This document shows, in pieces, positions 49,837 through 57,968 of a stretch of 64,000 bases of DNA. The translations under genes were made by a program, and so were the position numbers. Under the pieces are notes generated by a model, which was given only the letters and a program-made list of their open reading frames with translations, was not told the origin of the DNA and made no database searches. This DNA is from Flavisolibacter nicotianae (GTDB lineage: Bacteria; Bacteroidota; Bacteroidia; Chitinophagales; Chitinophagaceae): assembly GCF_003628535.1 (NCBI RefSeq), contig NZ_RBCI01000002.1:248001-312000 (forward strand), in the 5' to 3' direction. Numbering within the stretch: the stretch's first letter is position 1; each line of letters opens with the position of its first letter.

Positions 49837-50961
49837 CGGCCTTTCCTGGGCCCGCAGCCAGCGTTCGGGAAGCTCGTTGTTGCCGGCGGCCAGGTAGTCC
49901 TTGTACGAGCAGGCAATGAACTGCTTGTCGGGCAACTGCATCCACCAGCGGCCGGTTTTTTTACTTTGCAAAAACACGGTATCCACTTCCGAGAGGGCCA
50001 GGTGAAACTCGTTGAACAAATCCCTTTCCTCCAGCTTGGCTTCCCGCTTGTTGCGGCTAAAGCCGTCGAGAAAATACCAGAGCATCTGGCTGATTTGTTT
50101 GGCCGTCAGGTGCTCCACGTCCTGCTCCGGACGATAGCCGTAAAGGCCAATGCTGGTGAGGTTGGGACTCATGCCGGCGTATTGCATCAACACACAGGCC
50201 TCCTCGCCGTTCAGGCCATTGGGGGTAACATGGTTGGCGGGTGCAAACGACCGGGCAATGGCCGAAATGTCGAACGACATGATGCTGCAGTTACGGATCA
50301 CCGGCTCCATTTCTTCGATGTGTTCTTTTACCGTGCCCACCCGGAAACAATCAAAGCGCAGCTTGTCCATGGTTTCCAACATGCGGGGATGCACATAGTA
50401 GCTTTGAAAGCCGATGTGGTTGTAGTGCTGCATGAAGTTGGGCTCGGCCGTCAGCAGCTCCATCAAAAAATTCTCGGCACGGAAGGGTGACTCCAGGTTG
50501 ATGTCGATCAGGGCATCCACGCCAACGGCATCGATGGCTTTTTTGTCTTCGGCAAAGGCATGGTACTGTGCCAGCGTAAGGTCGTGTGAACCGCCCAGCA
50601 CGATCACCGTTTTATTCGCCTGCTGCAGTTCGTGGATCACCATCTTCAGCGCCGCGTACGTATCGGTGTTGGCTTTTCCTGTTTTCACATCGCCGATGTC
50701 GGCCAGGCGAACATCCTGGTGCCAGTAAAAAAGATTGTAAAACTCGCTGCGAATGGAAAGCGGCGCCCCACTCGGGTGCAGCAGGGCCGCACCCCGCTGG
50801 TCGGTACAACCCACCAGCACAACGTCCACATCATCCAGGTCCGGGAACTCTTCATCGTACACTTTAATGGCCTTGCCCACCTGGCCCTCTTTGTAACCCG
50901 CATCGCCACTGATCTCGGAGCGGTTCACAGGATTTAGAAAATCTAAAATTGAATCGTACAT
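49834..50961 (-). CDS. Arginase-family protein with altered metal site
   Basis: 375 residues from ATG 50961 (a TTG at 50979 lies within a repeat). The ureohydrolase fold is recognisable: VDVVLVGCTDQRGA, TVIVLGGSHDLTLAQYHA (His ligand), DALIDINLE where arginases have DAHxD, and SIMSFDISAIARSFAP where they have SFDxDxxDP. Two of the usual six metal-ligand positions therefore look replaced (the His of DAH by Leu, the second Asp of SFDxD by Ser). Bacteroidota homologues are often named formimidoylglutamase or arginase, and this substitution pattern may be general there. Activity is uncertain: it may be catalytically changed or inactive. Single gene; a repeat at each end. Confidence 0.75.
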   Translation of the reverse strand: MYDSILDFLNPVNRSEISGDAGYKEGQVGKAIKVYDEEFPDLDDVDVVLVGCTDQRGAALLHPSGAPLSIRSEFYNLFYWHQDVRLADIGDVKTGKANTDTYAALKMVIHELQQANKTVIVLGGSHDLTLAQYHAFAEDKKAIDAVGVDALIDINLESPFRAENFLMELLTAEPNFMQHYNHIGFQSYYVHPRMLETMDKLRFDCFRVGTVKEHIEEMEPVIRNCSIMSFDISAIARSFAPANHVTPNGLNGEEACVLMQYAGMSPNLTSIGLYGYRPEQDVEHLTAKQISQMLWYFLDGFSRNKREAKLEERDLFNEFHLALSEVDTVFLQSKKTGRWWMQLPDKQFIACSYKDYLAAGNNELPERWLRAQERP

Positions 50962-50971
50962 GCTCTGCTTT

Positions 50972-51069
50972 TTGGTCAAACGTCAGATATCAGACGTGAA
51001 ACATTGGAAGCCGCGAAGGTAAAGTGAACTCCTTTTCACATTTTATATTTCACGTTTGCCGTTTCACTT
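50972..51069. repeat. Heptamer-unit inverted repeat, locus 13
   Basis: Minus-strand reading of the left arm: TTTCACG TCTGATA TCTGACG TTTGACC. Right arm: TTTCACA TTTTATA TTTCACG TTTGCCG TTTCACT. The right arm runs into the stop codon of the GH13 gene at 51064-51066, and the left arm abuts the arginase-family start. Confidence 0.75.
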
Positions 51070-52449
51070 GTTCACATACACGGCATAGCCCCAGGGCTCG
51101 ATGCCAAAACCTTTGTCGACCGGTTCCTTATCGCCTTTGAACACGTTGTTCCATTCTTTCTCGGAGGGCTGGTCTGTCCAGGTAAAGTTTTGCGGATTCC
51201 GGGACAGGTTGAGCACCACCAGCACTTTGTTGCCCCCCTTTTCCCGCTCAAACGCGTAGACCGCTTTGTCGTTGCTGGTGTGCAGTTTTTTGAACGAGGC
51301 GTCAACGGCCAGGGCCGGGTTTTGCTTTCGCAGGTTGAGCAGGGTTTTGTAAAAGCCGGCCCTTCCCAGTTTGCTGAAAGTGATGGTGTCCTTATAAAAA
51401 AAGCTCACGCTGTCGAGAAAGGGTTCTTCCTGTCCGCTGTACACCAGGGGAACGGTGTGCGCCATGGTTTGCGAAAACACGGCAAAGGGTGCATGCGAGG
51501 CGCCGGGCATGGTGGCGTAGTCGGCCTTGTTCCAGCTATTCTCATCGTGGTTGCTGGTAAAGTACATGGGAATGGCATTGGCCGGGTAGGCCGTGTCGTA
51601 TTTGGCTTTGATGGTGTCCAGTGACAGGGCCGTTTTTTTACCGGCTGCTACATCCACCATGGTGTGAAAAGCCTCCCAGGGATAAAAGGCATCGAAGCCG
51701 TTTTGCAGCAGGTAAGGCTTGTCGCCTTCGGCGAGGAAGAACAGATTGGCCTTGGCGTTTTTTAACTGCGACGTGCACTTCTTCCAAAAATCTCCCGGAA
51801 CGTTCCAGGCCACGTCGCAGCGAAACCCGTCCACATCCGATTCGGTGATCCAGTATTTCATCGCAGCGATCATGCTATCCTGCATCACAGGGTTTTTGTA
51901 ATCCAGCTGGCGTACGTCGTCCCAGTCGAAGGCCACCGCCGGCTTGCCCGCGCTGTCTTTCACAAAAAAATCGGGATGTGCCGTCAGCCAGCGATGATCG
52001 GCGCCGGTGTGGTTGGGCACCCAGTCGATGATGACCTTGAAGCCCATGTCGTGTGCTTTTTTGACAAGGGCTTTCCAGTCGTCCATAGTACCGAATTCCG
52101 GGTTGATTGCGTCATAGTCGGACACGGCATAGTAGCTGCCCAGTGCTCCTTTGCGGGCTGTTTTGGAAATGGGATTGAGGGGCATGAACCACAGGGTTTG
52201 CACACCCATATCTTTCAGGCGTTGCAGCGAGGGTTCAAAGGCCCTGAACGTTCCTTCGGGGGTATACTGCCGAACATTGACCTCGTAAATATTTCCCTGT
52301 GCAATCCAGGCCGGGTGACCGTCCACACGGGCTGCCGAATCGCCGCCTTGCCCGGCCGAGTCGATGCCCGCTGTATGAGTGTTGGAGCTGTTGGTGCAGG
52401 AAGCCAAAAAAACGGCAGTGAAAGCCAGGACGAAAAGCACATGTCGCAT
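51064..52449 (-). CDS. GH13 (alpha-amylase family) lipoprotein
   Basis: 461 residues; lipobox FLASC puts Cys18 as the lipidated residue. A short low-complexity linker leads to the (beta/alpha)8 barrel: IYEVNVRQYTPEGTF, GVQTLWFMPLNPI, GFKVIIDWVPNHTG (region I), DGFRCDVAW (region II, nucleophile Asp), FFLAEGDK (region III, acid Glu) and FTSNHDENSW (region IV, Asp). All three catalytic acids are present. A C-terminal beta domain follows (GNKVLVVLNLSRNPQNF). It should cleave or transfer alpha-glucans at the cell surface or in the periplasm. No SusCD genes are adjacent. Confidence 0.9.
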   Translation of the reverse strand: MRHVLFVLAFTAVFLASCTNSSNTHTAGIDSAGQGGDSAARVDGHPAWIAQGNIYEVNVRQYTPEGTFRAFEPSLQRLKDMGVQTLWFMPLNPISKTARKGALGSYYAVSDYDAINPEFGTMDDWKALVKKAHDMGFKVIIDWVPNHTGADHRWLTAHPDFFVKDSAGKPAVAFDWDDVRQLDYKNPVMQDSMIAAMKYWITESDVDGFRCDVAWNVPGDFWKKCTSQLKNAKANLFFLAEGDKPYLLQNGFDAFYPWEAFHTMVDVAAGKKTALSLDTIKAKYDTAYPANAIPMYFTSNHDENSWNKADYATMPGASHAPFAVFSQTMAHTVPLVYSGQEEPFLDSVSFFYKDTITFSKLGRAGFYKTLLNLRKQNPALAVDASFKKLHTSNDKAVYAFEREKGGNKVLVVLNLSRNPQNFTWTDQPSEKEWNNVFKGDKEPVDKGFGIEPWGYAVYVNK

Positions 52450-52526
52450 AACGTGGAGTTTGCGCTAAAATAGGCAAAAGCACTTTGCCCGAGCCTTGGC
52501 ACCTGGCTGCTTGACCAACCGATCCT

Positions 52527-52555
52527 AAAAAAGCCGGTCTTTCAACCGGCCCTTT
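52527..52555 (-). terminator. Intrinsic terminator of the UshA-like gene
   Basis: On the minus strand: stem GCCGGT / ACCGGC with a 6-base loop, followed by six T residues, just beyond the stop codon at 52570. Confidence 0.8.
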
Positions 52556-52569
52556 TCGAAAACAGTTTT

Positions 52570-54129
52570 TCAGGGATTCAAAAACCGGCTGCTGTTCTTT
52601 TGCAGGTATTGCACCAGGGCGAGGCGAACATCGGTGCGGGGATCGGTTTTGCCCGAAGCGGCCGGGTATACTTTCACCACGTCCGGGTTTTTGGGCTGGA
52701 GAAAATCCATATTGGCCTCCTTGCCGGAGAGCAAAAATTCGGGCATAGCCACATGGTAAATTTTCCCGGCATCAATGGCTTTGCCGTTGAGCAGCCAGGC
52801 GTTGGTGTTTTGATCGAACTGCAGGTTTTCGTTGTAGTGCAAAAAGCCGCCGATGCCTTTGTTGGCCCGCCCCGCTTCCAGCAGGCGAATCACCAGGCTG
52901 CCTTTCAGGTCGGCTTCGCTGATGGCACCGCCAAAAGGCAGGCTGCGCAAAATATCGTACTGCGAAACGGGCAGTTGCACCACGTCGTCCACCCGAATGG
53001 AGCCGCCGTTGAGGACAACAACATCCGCCTGCGGTACAGCCTCTTTCATGGCAGCGACAATAAGACGCGTTAAGTTGGTTGAATGACTGCGCACTTCCGT
53101 TTCTCTTCCTTCCAGCGGTTCGCCTTTGCTGATCACAACGGCTTTGGCATCGAATCCCAGCGAGCTGTAATTTTCTTCGGCAATGCGGTTCCACTTCTGC
53201 ACCACGTCGTTGGTGGCGCTGTCGAGCGGCATTGTTTCGTTGAGTGCCACCAGGCTTGTTTTGACGTTGTGCTTTTTCTTTTTGGTATTGACCTGCAGGG
53301 TCACTACGTAGGCATTCTTGGCATTGGCCAGCGCCTTGGTGATGGGCAGCTTGCCGATCCGGGCAAAGCGGCCGTCGTGTTCGTGTCCACCGATGATGGC
53401 GGCAAGGCCCGGTAGCTCTCTTGCCAGCCGTTCGTCTTCTTCCATCGACTGGTGGGTGATGGCTACCACGGCATCAACGGAATCTTTCAGGCGGTTGTAC
53501 GCTTCTTTTGCTGCCTGCAGGGGATCGGTATAACTTACATAGTCGGCTTTGTTAAATGGAAGGGTAACCGCCAGGAGGCCGATCCTTGCCTTTGTACCGT
53601 CGGCATCGGTTAACTGCAGGATGCGGGTGGTGGGAAAGGCACCGGTGCCGTTTTTCACAAAAGGAGCAGTGCCATTGCCGGTCTTATGAAATGAATTGGT
53701 AGAGATCCATTGAAAGCGGGATTCGTTGATCCGGTCCTGCAGTTCGGCTTCCCTGATGTCGAATTCGTGGTTGCCAAACATGGCGATGTCAAGTCCTGCC
53801 GTGTTCAGCGCATCCACCATCTGCCGGCCGCGAACGGCCTTGCCCTGGTATTGCAGGCTGTTGTACACAGAGGGACTCAGGAAGTCACCGGCGATCACGA
53901 GGAAGGTGTTGCTGTTTTGTTGCCTGTATTGTTTTTTCAGCGTGGCCACACGGGCAATACCGCCCTCACGGCCACCGCTCAACGGTGCAATTTCATACAC
54001 ATCATTGATCTGCAGAAAGGTCATCGTGAGTTTGTGGTCGTCTTTTCCTTTGCCGTTGGGTTGGGTTGTTTTACAGGCGGAAAGCGTGAACAGGAGCACT
54101 ACTGTAAAAAGAGTAGAGAAGGATTTCAT
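52570..54129 (-). CDS. UshA-like 5'-nucleotidase/metallophosphatase lipoprotein
   Basis: 519 residues; lipobox LFTLSAC (Cys19). N-terminal metallophosphatase: FLQINDVYEIAPL (D-V-Y at the D-x-H position), FLVIAGDFLSP (GD), IAMFGNHEFDI (GNHE), VVAITHQSMEED (His) and AIIGGHEHDG (GHEH). C-terminal 5'-nucleotidase domain from ~350: SHSTNLTRLIVAAMKEAVPQADVVVLNGGSIR contains the substrate-binding NGGSIR; then LPFGGAISEADLKG and YHVAMPEFLLSG. Length and order agree with exported 5'-nucleotidases, which remove phosphate from nucleotides outside the cytoplasmic membrane. Single gene with its own terminator. Confidence 0.9.
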   Translation of the reverse strand: MKSFSTLFTVVLLFTLSACKTTQPNGKGKDDHKLTMTFLQINDVYEIAPLSGGREGGIARVATLKKQYRQQNSNTFLVIAGDFLSPSVYNSLQYQGKAVRGRQMVDALNTAGLDIAMFGNHEFDIREAELQDRINESRFQWISTNSFHKTGNGTAPFVKNGTGAFPTTRILQLTDADGTKARIGLLAVTLPFNKADYVSYTDPLQAAKEAYNRLKDSVDAVVAITHQSMEEDERLARELPGLAAIIGGHEHDGRFARIGKLPITKALANAKNAYVVTLQVNTKKKKHNVKTSLVALNETMPLDSATNDVVQKWNRIAEENYSSLGFDAKAVVISKGEPLEGRETEVRSHSTNLTRLIVAAMKEAVPQADVVVLNGGSIRVDDVVQLPVSQYDILRSLPFGGAISEADLKGSLVIRLLEAGRANKGIGGFLHYNENLQFDQNTNAWLLNGKAIDAGKIYHVAMPEFLLSGKEANMDFLQPKNPDVVKVYPAASGKTDPRTDVRLALVQYLQKNSSRFLNP

Positions 54130-54261
54130 TGTTGGGAAAGTTGAAACGCAAAGTAAAGTCTATTTCCTGTTGTGAACGGAAGCGTCGCGTTGCCGCATTC
54201 ACTATTTCCCTTTCGTGGTACGGCACATTTTTTTTACCTGACTTGATATAAAACTTATTCT

Positions 54262-55113
54262 ATGCGTTTGCAAGGCGAACAGGAAAGCGGGAACGTAGAA
54301 GATCGCCGCGGGATCGGCGGTGGCGGAATTGCTGTAGGCGGGGGCATTATCGGCGTGATTGTCTTGTTGTTTAATTTATTTACCGGCGGTAATGTCGATC
54401 CATCGCAACTGCCGATCAATACCGGCCAACAGACACGGCAATTGTCACCGGAAGAAAAGGCCGAACAGGACAAGCTGGCGAGCTTCTCAAAAAAGGTATT
54501 GCACACGACGGAGACCGTTTGGCAGAAAGTATTGCCGGAGCAAGCCAATATCAATTACCAGGATCCTACGCTGGTGCTTTTTACCGATGCGGTGCAATCG
54601 GCCTGCGGCAATGCCAGCAGCGCAACCGGGCCGTTTTACTGTCCCGGCGATGCCAAGCTTTATGTTGACCTGTCTTTTTTTGATGAACTGAGCAACCGTT
54701 TTGGTGCGTCGGGTGATTTTGCCATGGCCTATGTGATTGCGCATGAAGTGGGACACCATATCCAAAACCTTCTTGGCACTTCGGAGAAGATGGCACAGTT
54801 ACGGCAGCAGGTGTCGGAAGGTGAGTACAACAAGTATTCCGTGAAACTGGAACTGCAGGCCGACTACTACGCCGGTGTGTGGGCTCACTATATACAGGGC
54901 CAGGGTTTGCTCGAAGCCGGTGATATTGAAGAAGCGCTAACGGCCGCCAACGCCATTGGTGACGACCGCCTGCAAAAGCAGGCAAGAGGTTATGTGGTGC
55001 CGGAGTCGTTTACCCACGGCACATCGGCGCAGCGGATGTACTGGCTTAAAAAAGGCTACCAGTCCGGCGACCTGCGGCAGGGCGACACGTTCAATGATCC
55101 AAGCCTGAAGTAA
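54262..55113 (+). CDS. Neutral zinc metallopeptidase, YpfJ/KPN_02809 type
   Basis: 283 residues. Short cytoplasmic N-terminus (MRLQGEQESGNVEDRRG), a Gly-rich stretch and one transmembrane helix (IIGVIVLLFNLF, ~30-42). The soluble domain contains SACGNASSATGPFYCPGDAKLYVDLSFF, the zinc motif YVIAHEVGHHIQNLLG (HExxH, extended to HEVGHH) and a downstream Glu in ELQADYYAGVWAH as third ligand. The pair of Cys in SACGN/FYCPG is typical. Widely conserved, with unclear substrate. Single gene; convergent with korA across copy C of the modular repeat. Confidence 0.9.
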   Translation: MRLQGEQESGNVEDRRGIGGGGIAVGGGIIGVIVLLFNLFTGGNVDPSQLPINTGQQTRQLSPEEKAEQDKLASFSKKVLHTTETVWQKVLPEQANINYQDPTLVLFTDAVQSACGNASSATGPFYCPGDAKLYVDLSFFDELSNRFGASGDFAMAYVIAHEVGHHIQNLLGTSEKMAQLRQQVSEGEYNKYSVKLELQADYYAGVWAHYIQGQGLLEAGDIEEALTAANAIGDDRLQKQARGYVVPESFTHGTSAQRMYWLKKGYQSGDLRQGDTFNDPSLK

Positions 55114-55156
55114 CGGCCAACACACAAAGCCTGCTTTAGCAAGGTGTATTTTCATA

Positions 55157-55501
55157 GAGAAGGATGCCATCCCTCGAAGGGATGGCATCCTTCTTTGTTC
55201 CGTTACGTTCTGAACGTTGAACGGAGCCCTTCCTTCGTCAGGATAAACTGTGCAACGGAAGCCTCATGGCTATTGTGTCGCTGATACCATAAAATGTGGC
55301 GCTCCTTCGCAGCTTTGTAATCTCTACACTTTTTTTCTATTTACACATTGCCCCGCCGGGGCAAAAGGAAAAAGCCGTTTTCAAGGGCGCCAACGGCAGC
55401 AAAAGCCTCCACCTTAAAGTATAATGGAGGCTTTGAAGTATTGTGCAAAAGCAAGGGTCTGTGCGATGGAAAGCCCCTCCCTGGAGGGGTTTGGGGAGGC
55501 C
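55157..55501 (-). repeat. Modular convergent-gene repeat, copy C
   Basis: Minus-strand order: GGCCTCCCCAAACCCC (from 55501), AGCCTCCATTATAC...GGAGGCTTTT, GCCGTTGGCGCCC...AACGGC, GCCCCGGCGGGGCAATGTG with TAAATAGAAA, GCTGCGAAGGAGCG, and CCATCCCTCGAAGGGATGG flanked by AGAAGGATG / CATCCTTCT (55158-55193). It is the closest relative of copy A. It lies 3 bases beyond the korA stop and 43 bases beyond the YpfJ-like stop. Confidence 0.85.
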
Positions 55502-55504
55502 GTT

Positions 55505-57370
55505 TTAAGATAGCGATGCCGTGAGGTGCAAATGCTTTTTGATTTCTTCTGTCAGTTCTGTTTTTGTGATGGGTACACCCATGATCTTATTATAGGCTTT
55601 GGCATCCACCAGGTACTGGTCGCGGATGATCTTCACCAGTTGCCCGTTGTTGATCTCGGGAATCAGCACGGTTTTGTAGCGCCTCAGCATATCGCCCAGG
55701 TTGCGGGGGAAGGGCCGCACATAGCGCAGGTGCGCATGGGCCACGCTGTGGCCTTGCTGCAGCAATTCTTCCACGGCTGTTTTGATCACGCCATAGGTGG
55801 AGCCCCATCCCAGCACCAGCACATCGCCTTCTTCGGGGCCGTTGTCCAGTGTTTGTTCGGGAATGTTGTAAGCGATCTTGTCTACTTTCTCCTGGCGAAT
55901 CTTTACCATCAGCTGGTGGTTCTCCGGGTCGTAGCTTACGTTGCCCGTAATATTTTCTTTTTCCAGTCCGCCGATGCGGTGCTCCAGTCCGGCCGTGCCG
56001 GGCAGGGCCCAGGGGCGAACGCCATTTTCGTTGCGCTGGTAGGGCTGGAATTTGGCTTCGTTGTGTCCCAGTTCCGTTTTGAATTCCACATGGATCGGCG
56101 GCAGGTTTTCCGAGCTGGGATACTGCCAGGGCTCGGCCCCGTTGGCAATGTAGCCATCGCTCAAAAAGATCACCGGTGTCATGTGCTCTACCGAGATGCG
56201 CACCGCTTCGTACACGGCCTCAAAGCAATCGCTGGGCGTGGAGGCGGCCACCACGGGCATCGGGCTTTCGCCGTTCCGTCCGTAGTATGCCTGCAGAAGG
56301 TCGCTTTGTTCCGTTTTTGTCGGCAGACCCGTTGACGGGCCACCGCGCTGCACATCCACGATCAGCAGCGGAATCTCCAGCATCATGGCCAGTCCCATGG
56401 CTTCGCTTTTCAGCGCCATACCCGGCCCGGACGTCGTGGTCACACCCAGGAGGCCGCCATAGCTGGCGCCGATGGCCGAGGTGATGGCCGCAATCTCGTC
56501 TTCGGCCTGGAAGGTCTTGACCCCAAAATTTTTGTGCTTGCTCAGTTCATGCAAAATGTCGGAAGCCGGCGTGATGGGATAAGTGCCCAGGAAAAGCTGC
56601 AAGCCACTTTTTACCGACGCGGCGATCAACCCATAGGCCAATGCCTGGTTGCCCATGATGCTGCGGTAGGAGCCGGCTTTGATCTTTGCTTTTTCAACCT
56701 TGTATTGCGTGGTGAACGTTTCGGTGGTATCGCCGTAATTGTAACCGGCCCGCAGCACCTTCAGGTTGCTTTCGAGAATCTCCGGTTTTTTACCGAATTT
56801 TTCCTGCAGGAATTTTTCGGTGTTGGCCATGTCGCGGTCGTACATCCAGTACAAAAAGCCCAGGACGAACATGTTTTTTGCCCGGTCTTTTTCCTTGGTG
56901 CCCATCTGGAAATCCTTCAGGGCTTCACGGGTCATTTTGGTCACGTCCATTTTAATGACCTCGTAATTGTCCAGCGAATTGTCCTCGATCGGGTTGACGC
57001 CGTCGGGGTAATTGGCAAGGCGCAGGTTCTTGGTGTCGAAGCCATCGGTGTTGACGATGATCTTTCCGCCTTTTTTCAGGTTTTTCAGGTTGGTTTTCAG
57101 TGCCGCGGCGTTCATGGCCACCAGCACATCCCAATGGTCGCCGGGAGTATGAATGCTCTCACTGGAAAAACGAAGCTGGTAGCCGCTCACCCCGGGCAGT
57201 GTGCCCTGCGGCGCCCTGATCTCGGCGGGGAAATCGGGAAAGGTGGAAAGGTCGGCACCCAAAAGCGCCGTGTTGTTGGTGAATTGTGTACCGGTGAGCT
57301 GCATGCCATCACCACTGTCACCGGCGAATTTTATTACGACGTCCTGGAGGACTTCCTGTTTGCGATTCAT
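55505..57370 (-). CDS. korA: 2-oxoacid:ferredoxin oxidoreductase, fused gamma-alpha subunit (KorA-like)
   Basis: 621 residues, the size of the fused form. The gamma domain comes first (VVIKFAGDSGDGMQLTGTQF, then TFPDFPAEIRAPQGTLPGVSGYQ). The alpha domain starts near 240: LFLGTYPITPASDILHELSKH, FQAEDEIAAITSAIGASYGG and TTTSGPGMALKSEAMGLA. The C-terminal TKL-like part includes VLVLGWGSTYGVIKTAVEEL and HAHLRYVRPFPRNLGDML. With a KorB subunit (thiamine diphosphate and Fe-S) it would oxidise 2-oxoglutarate to succinyl-CoA and reduce ferredoxin in the TCA cycle. KorB is usually the next gene, but here the repeat and a convergent gene follow. 2-oxoglutarate specificity is inferred from similarity. 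Confidence 0.9.
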   Translation of the reverse strand: MNRKQEVLQDVVIKFAGDSGDGMQLTGTQFTNNTALLGADLSTFPDFPAEIRAPQGTLPGVSGYQLRFSSESIHTPGDHWDVLVAMNAAALKTNLKNLKKGGKIIVNTDGFDTKNLRLANYPDGVNPIEDNSLDNYEVIKMDVTKMTREALKDFQMGTKEKDRAKNMFVLGFLYWMYDRDMANTEKFLQEKFGKKPEILESNLKVLRAGYNYGDTTETFTTQYKVEKAKIKAGSYRSIMGNQALAYGLIAASVKSGLQLFLGTYPITPASDILHELSKHKNFGVKTFQAEDEIAAITSAIGASYGGLLGVTTTSGPGMALKSEAMGLAMMLEIPLLIVDVQRGGPSTGLPTKTEQSDLLQAYYGRNGESPMPVVAASTPSDCFEAVYEAVRISVEHMTPVIFLSDGYIANGAEPWQYPSSENLPPIHVEFKTELGHNEAKFQPYQRNENGVRPWALPGTAGLEHRIGGLEKENITGNVSYDPENHQLMVKIRQEKVDKIAYNIPEQTLDNGPEEGDVLVLGWGSTYGVIKTAVEELLQQGHSVAHAHLRYVRPFPRNLGDMLRRYKTVLIPEINNGQLVKIIRDQYLVDAKAYNKIMGVPITKTELTEEIKKHLHLTASLS

Positions 57371-57466
57371 CGGGCAAAAATAGTTTAGTTTGAAGTTAGG
57401 GATTTGTCATTTATCGTTAAGGTTTTTAACTTCCTTTGTCGATGGCCTGTATTCCTCTGTTTGCGT

Positions 57467-57934
57467 ATGGGAAAAGTGGCCGGTGGAATGAACGGGGGAC
57501 TTGCAGACTCTAAAACCACCGGTTTGAAAAAAGTCATTTTGGTCCTGATTTGTCTTTTTGCTTTTTCTGCAGCATAAAGCCAGGGTTCAGATACTACCCG
57601 TTTTCCTTCCAGGGAGCAATTGTTAAATAAAAGCTGGGCACAAAAGAGCGTGGGGTGGTTTATGGTTGGAACGGGAATTCCTGTGGCACTCGCCTGTCTT
57701 TACTTTCTTACGTTTCCTGATGATGCTCTTTCGGAAAAAGGCCTGGTGGGTGCGATATTGGCAGGGAGCACCGGTTATACGATCGTCAGGATTAATCTCA
57801 TCAACAAAGGGGCACGAAACAAAGCCAAAGCTGCTACCTTGAGCCTGGACCTTCAAAATATGTCGTTTCCTTCCTTTTCCGGAAATAAGGCCCGTCTGCA
57901 GCCAGTGCTCTCCTTCCATTTCAAACTGGCATAA
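57467..57934 (+). pseudogene. Exported membrane protein gene interrupted by an in-frame stop
   Basis: One reading frame runs from ATG 57467 to TAA 57932-57934 with a single TAA at 57575-57577. Before the stop there is a good signal peptide (LKKVILVLICLFAFSAA). After it comes SQGSDTTRFPSREQLLNKSW, then two hydrophobic stretches (VGWFMVGTGIPVALACLYFL and LVGAILAGSTGYTIV) and a beta-like tail (LQPVLSFHFKLA). This matches the layout of small exported Bacteroidota proteins in which a signal peptide ending in AQ is followed by LLxKS and two helices. One C-to-T change (CAA to TAA, Gln at the cleavage site) would explain it. A downstream start (TTG 57620) would lose the signal. Sequencing error is possible. 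Confidence 0.6.
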
Positions 57935-57968
57935 CACGGCGTTGTTTGCCGCCCTTGCCTTTGCCGGG

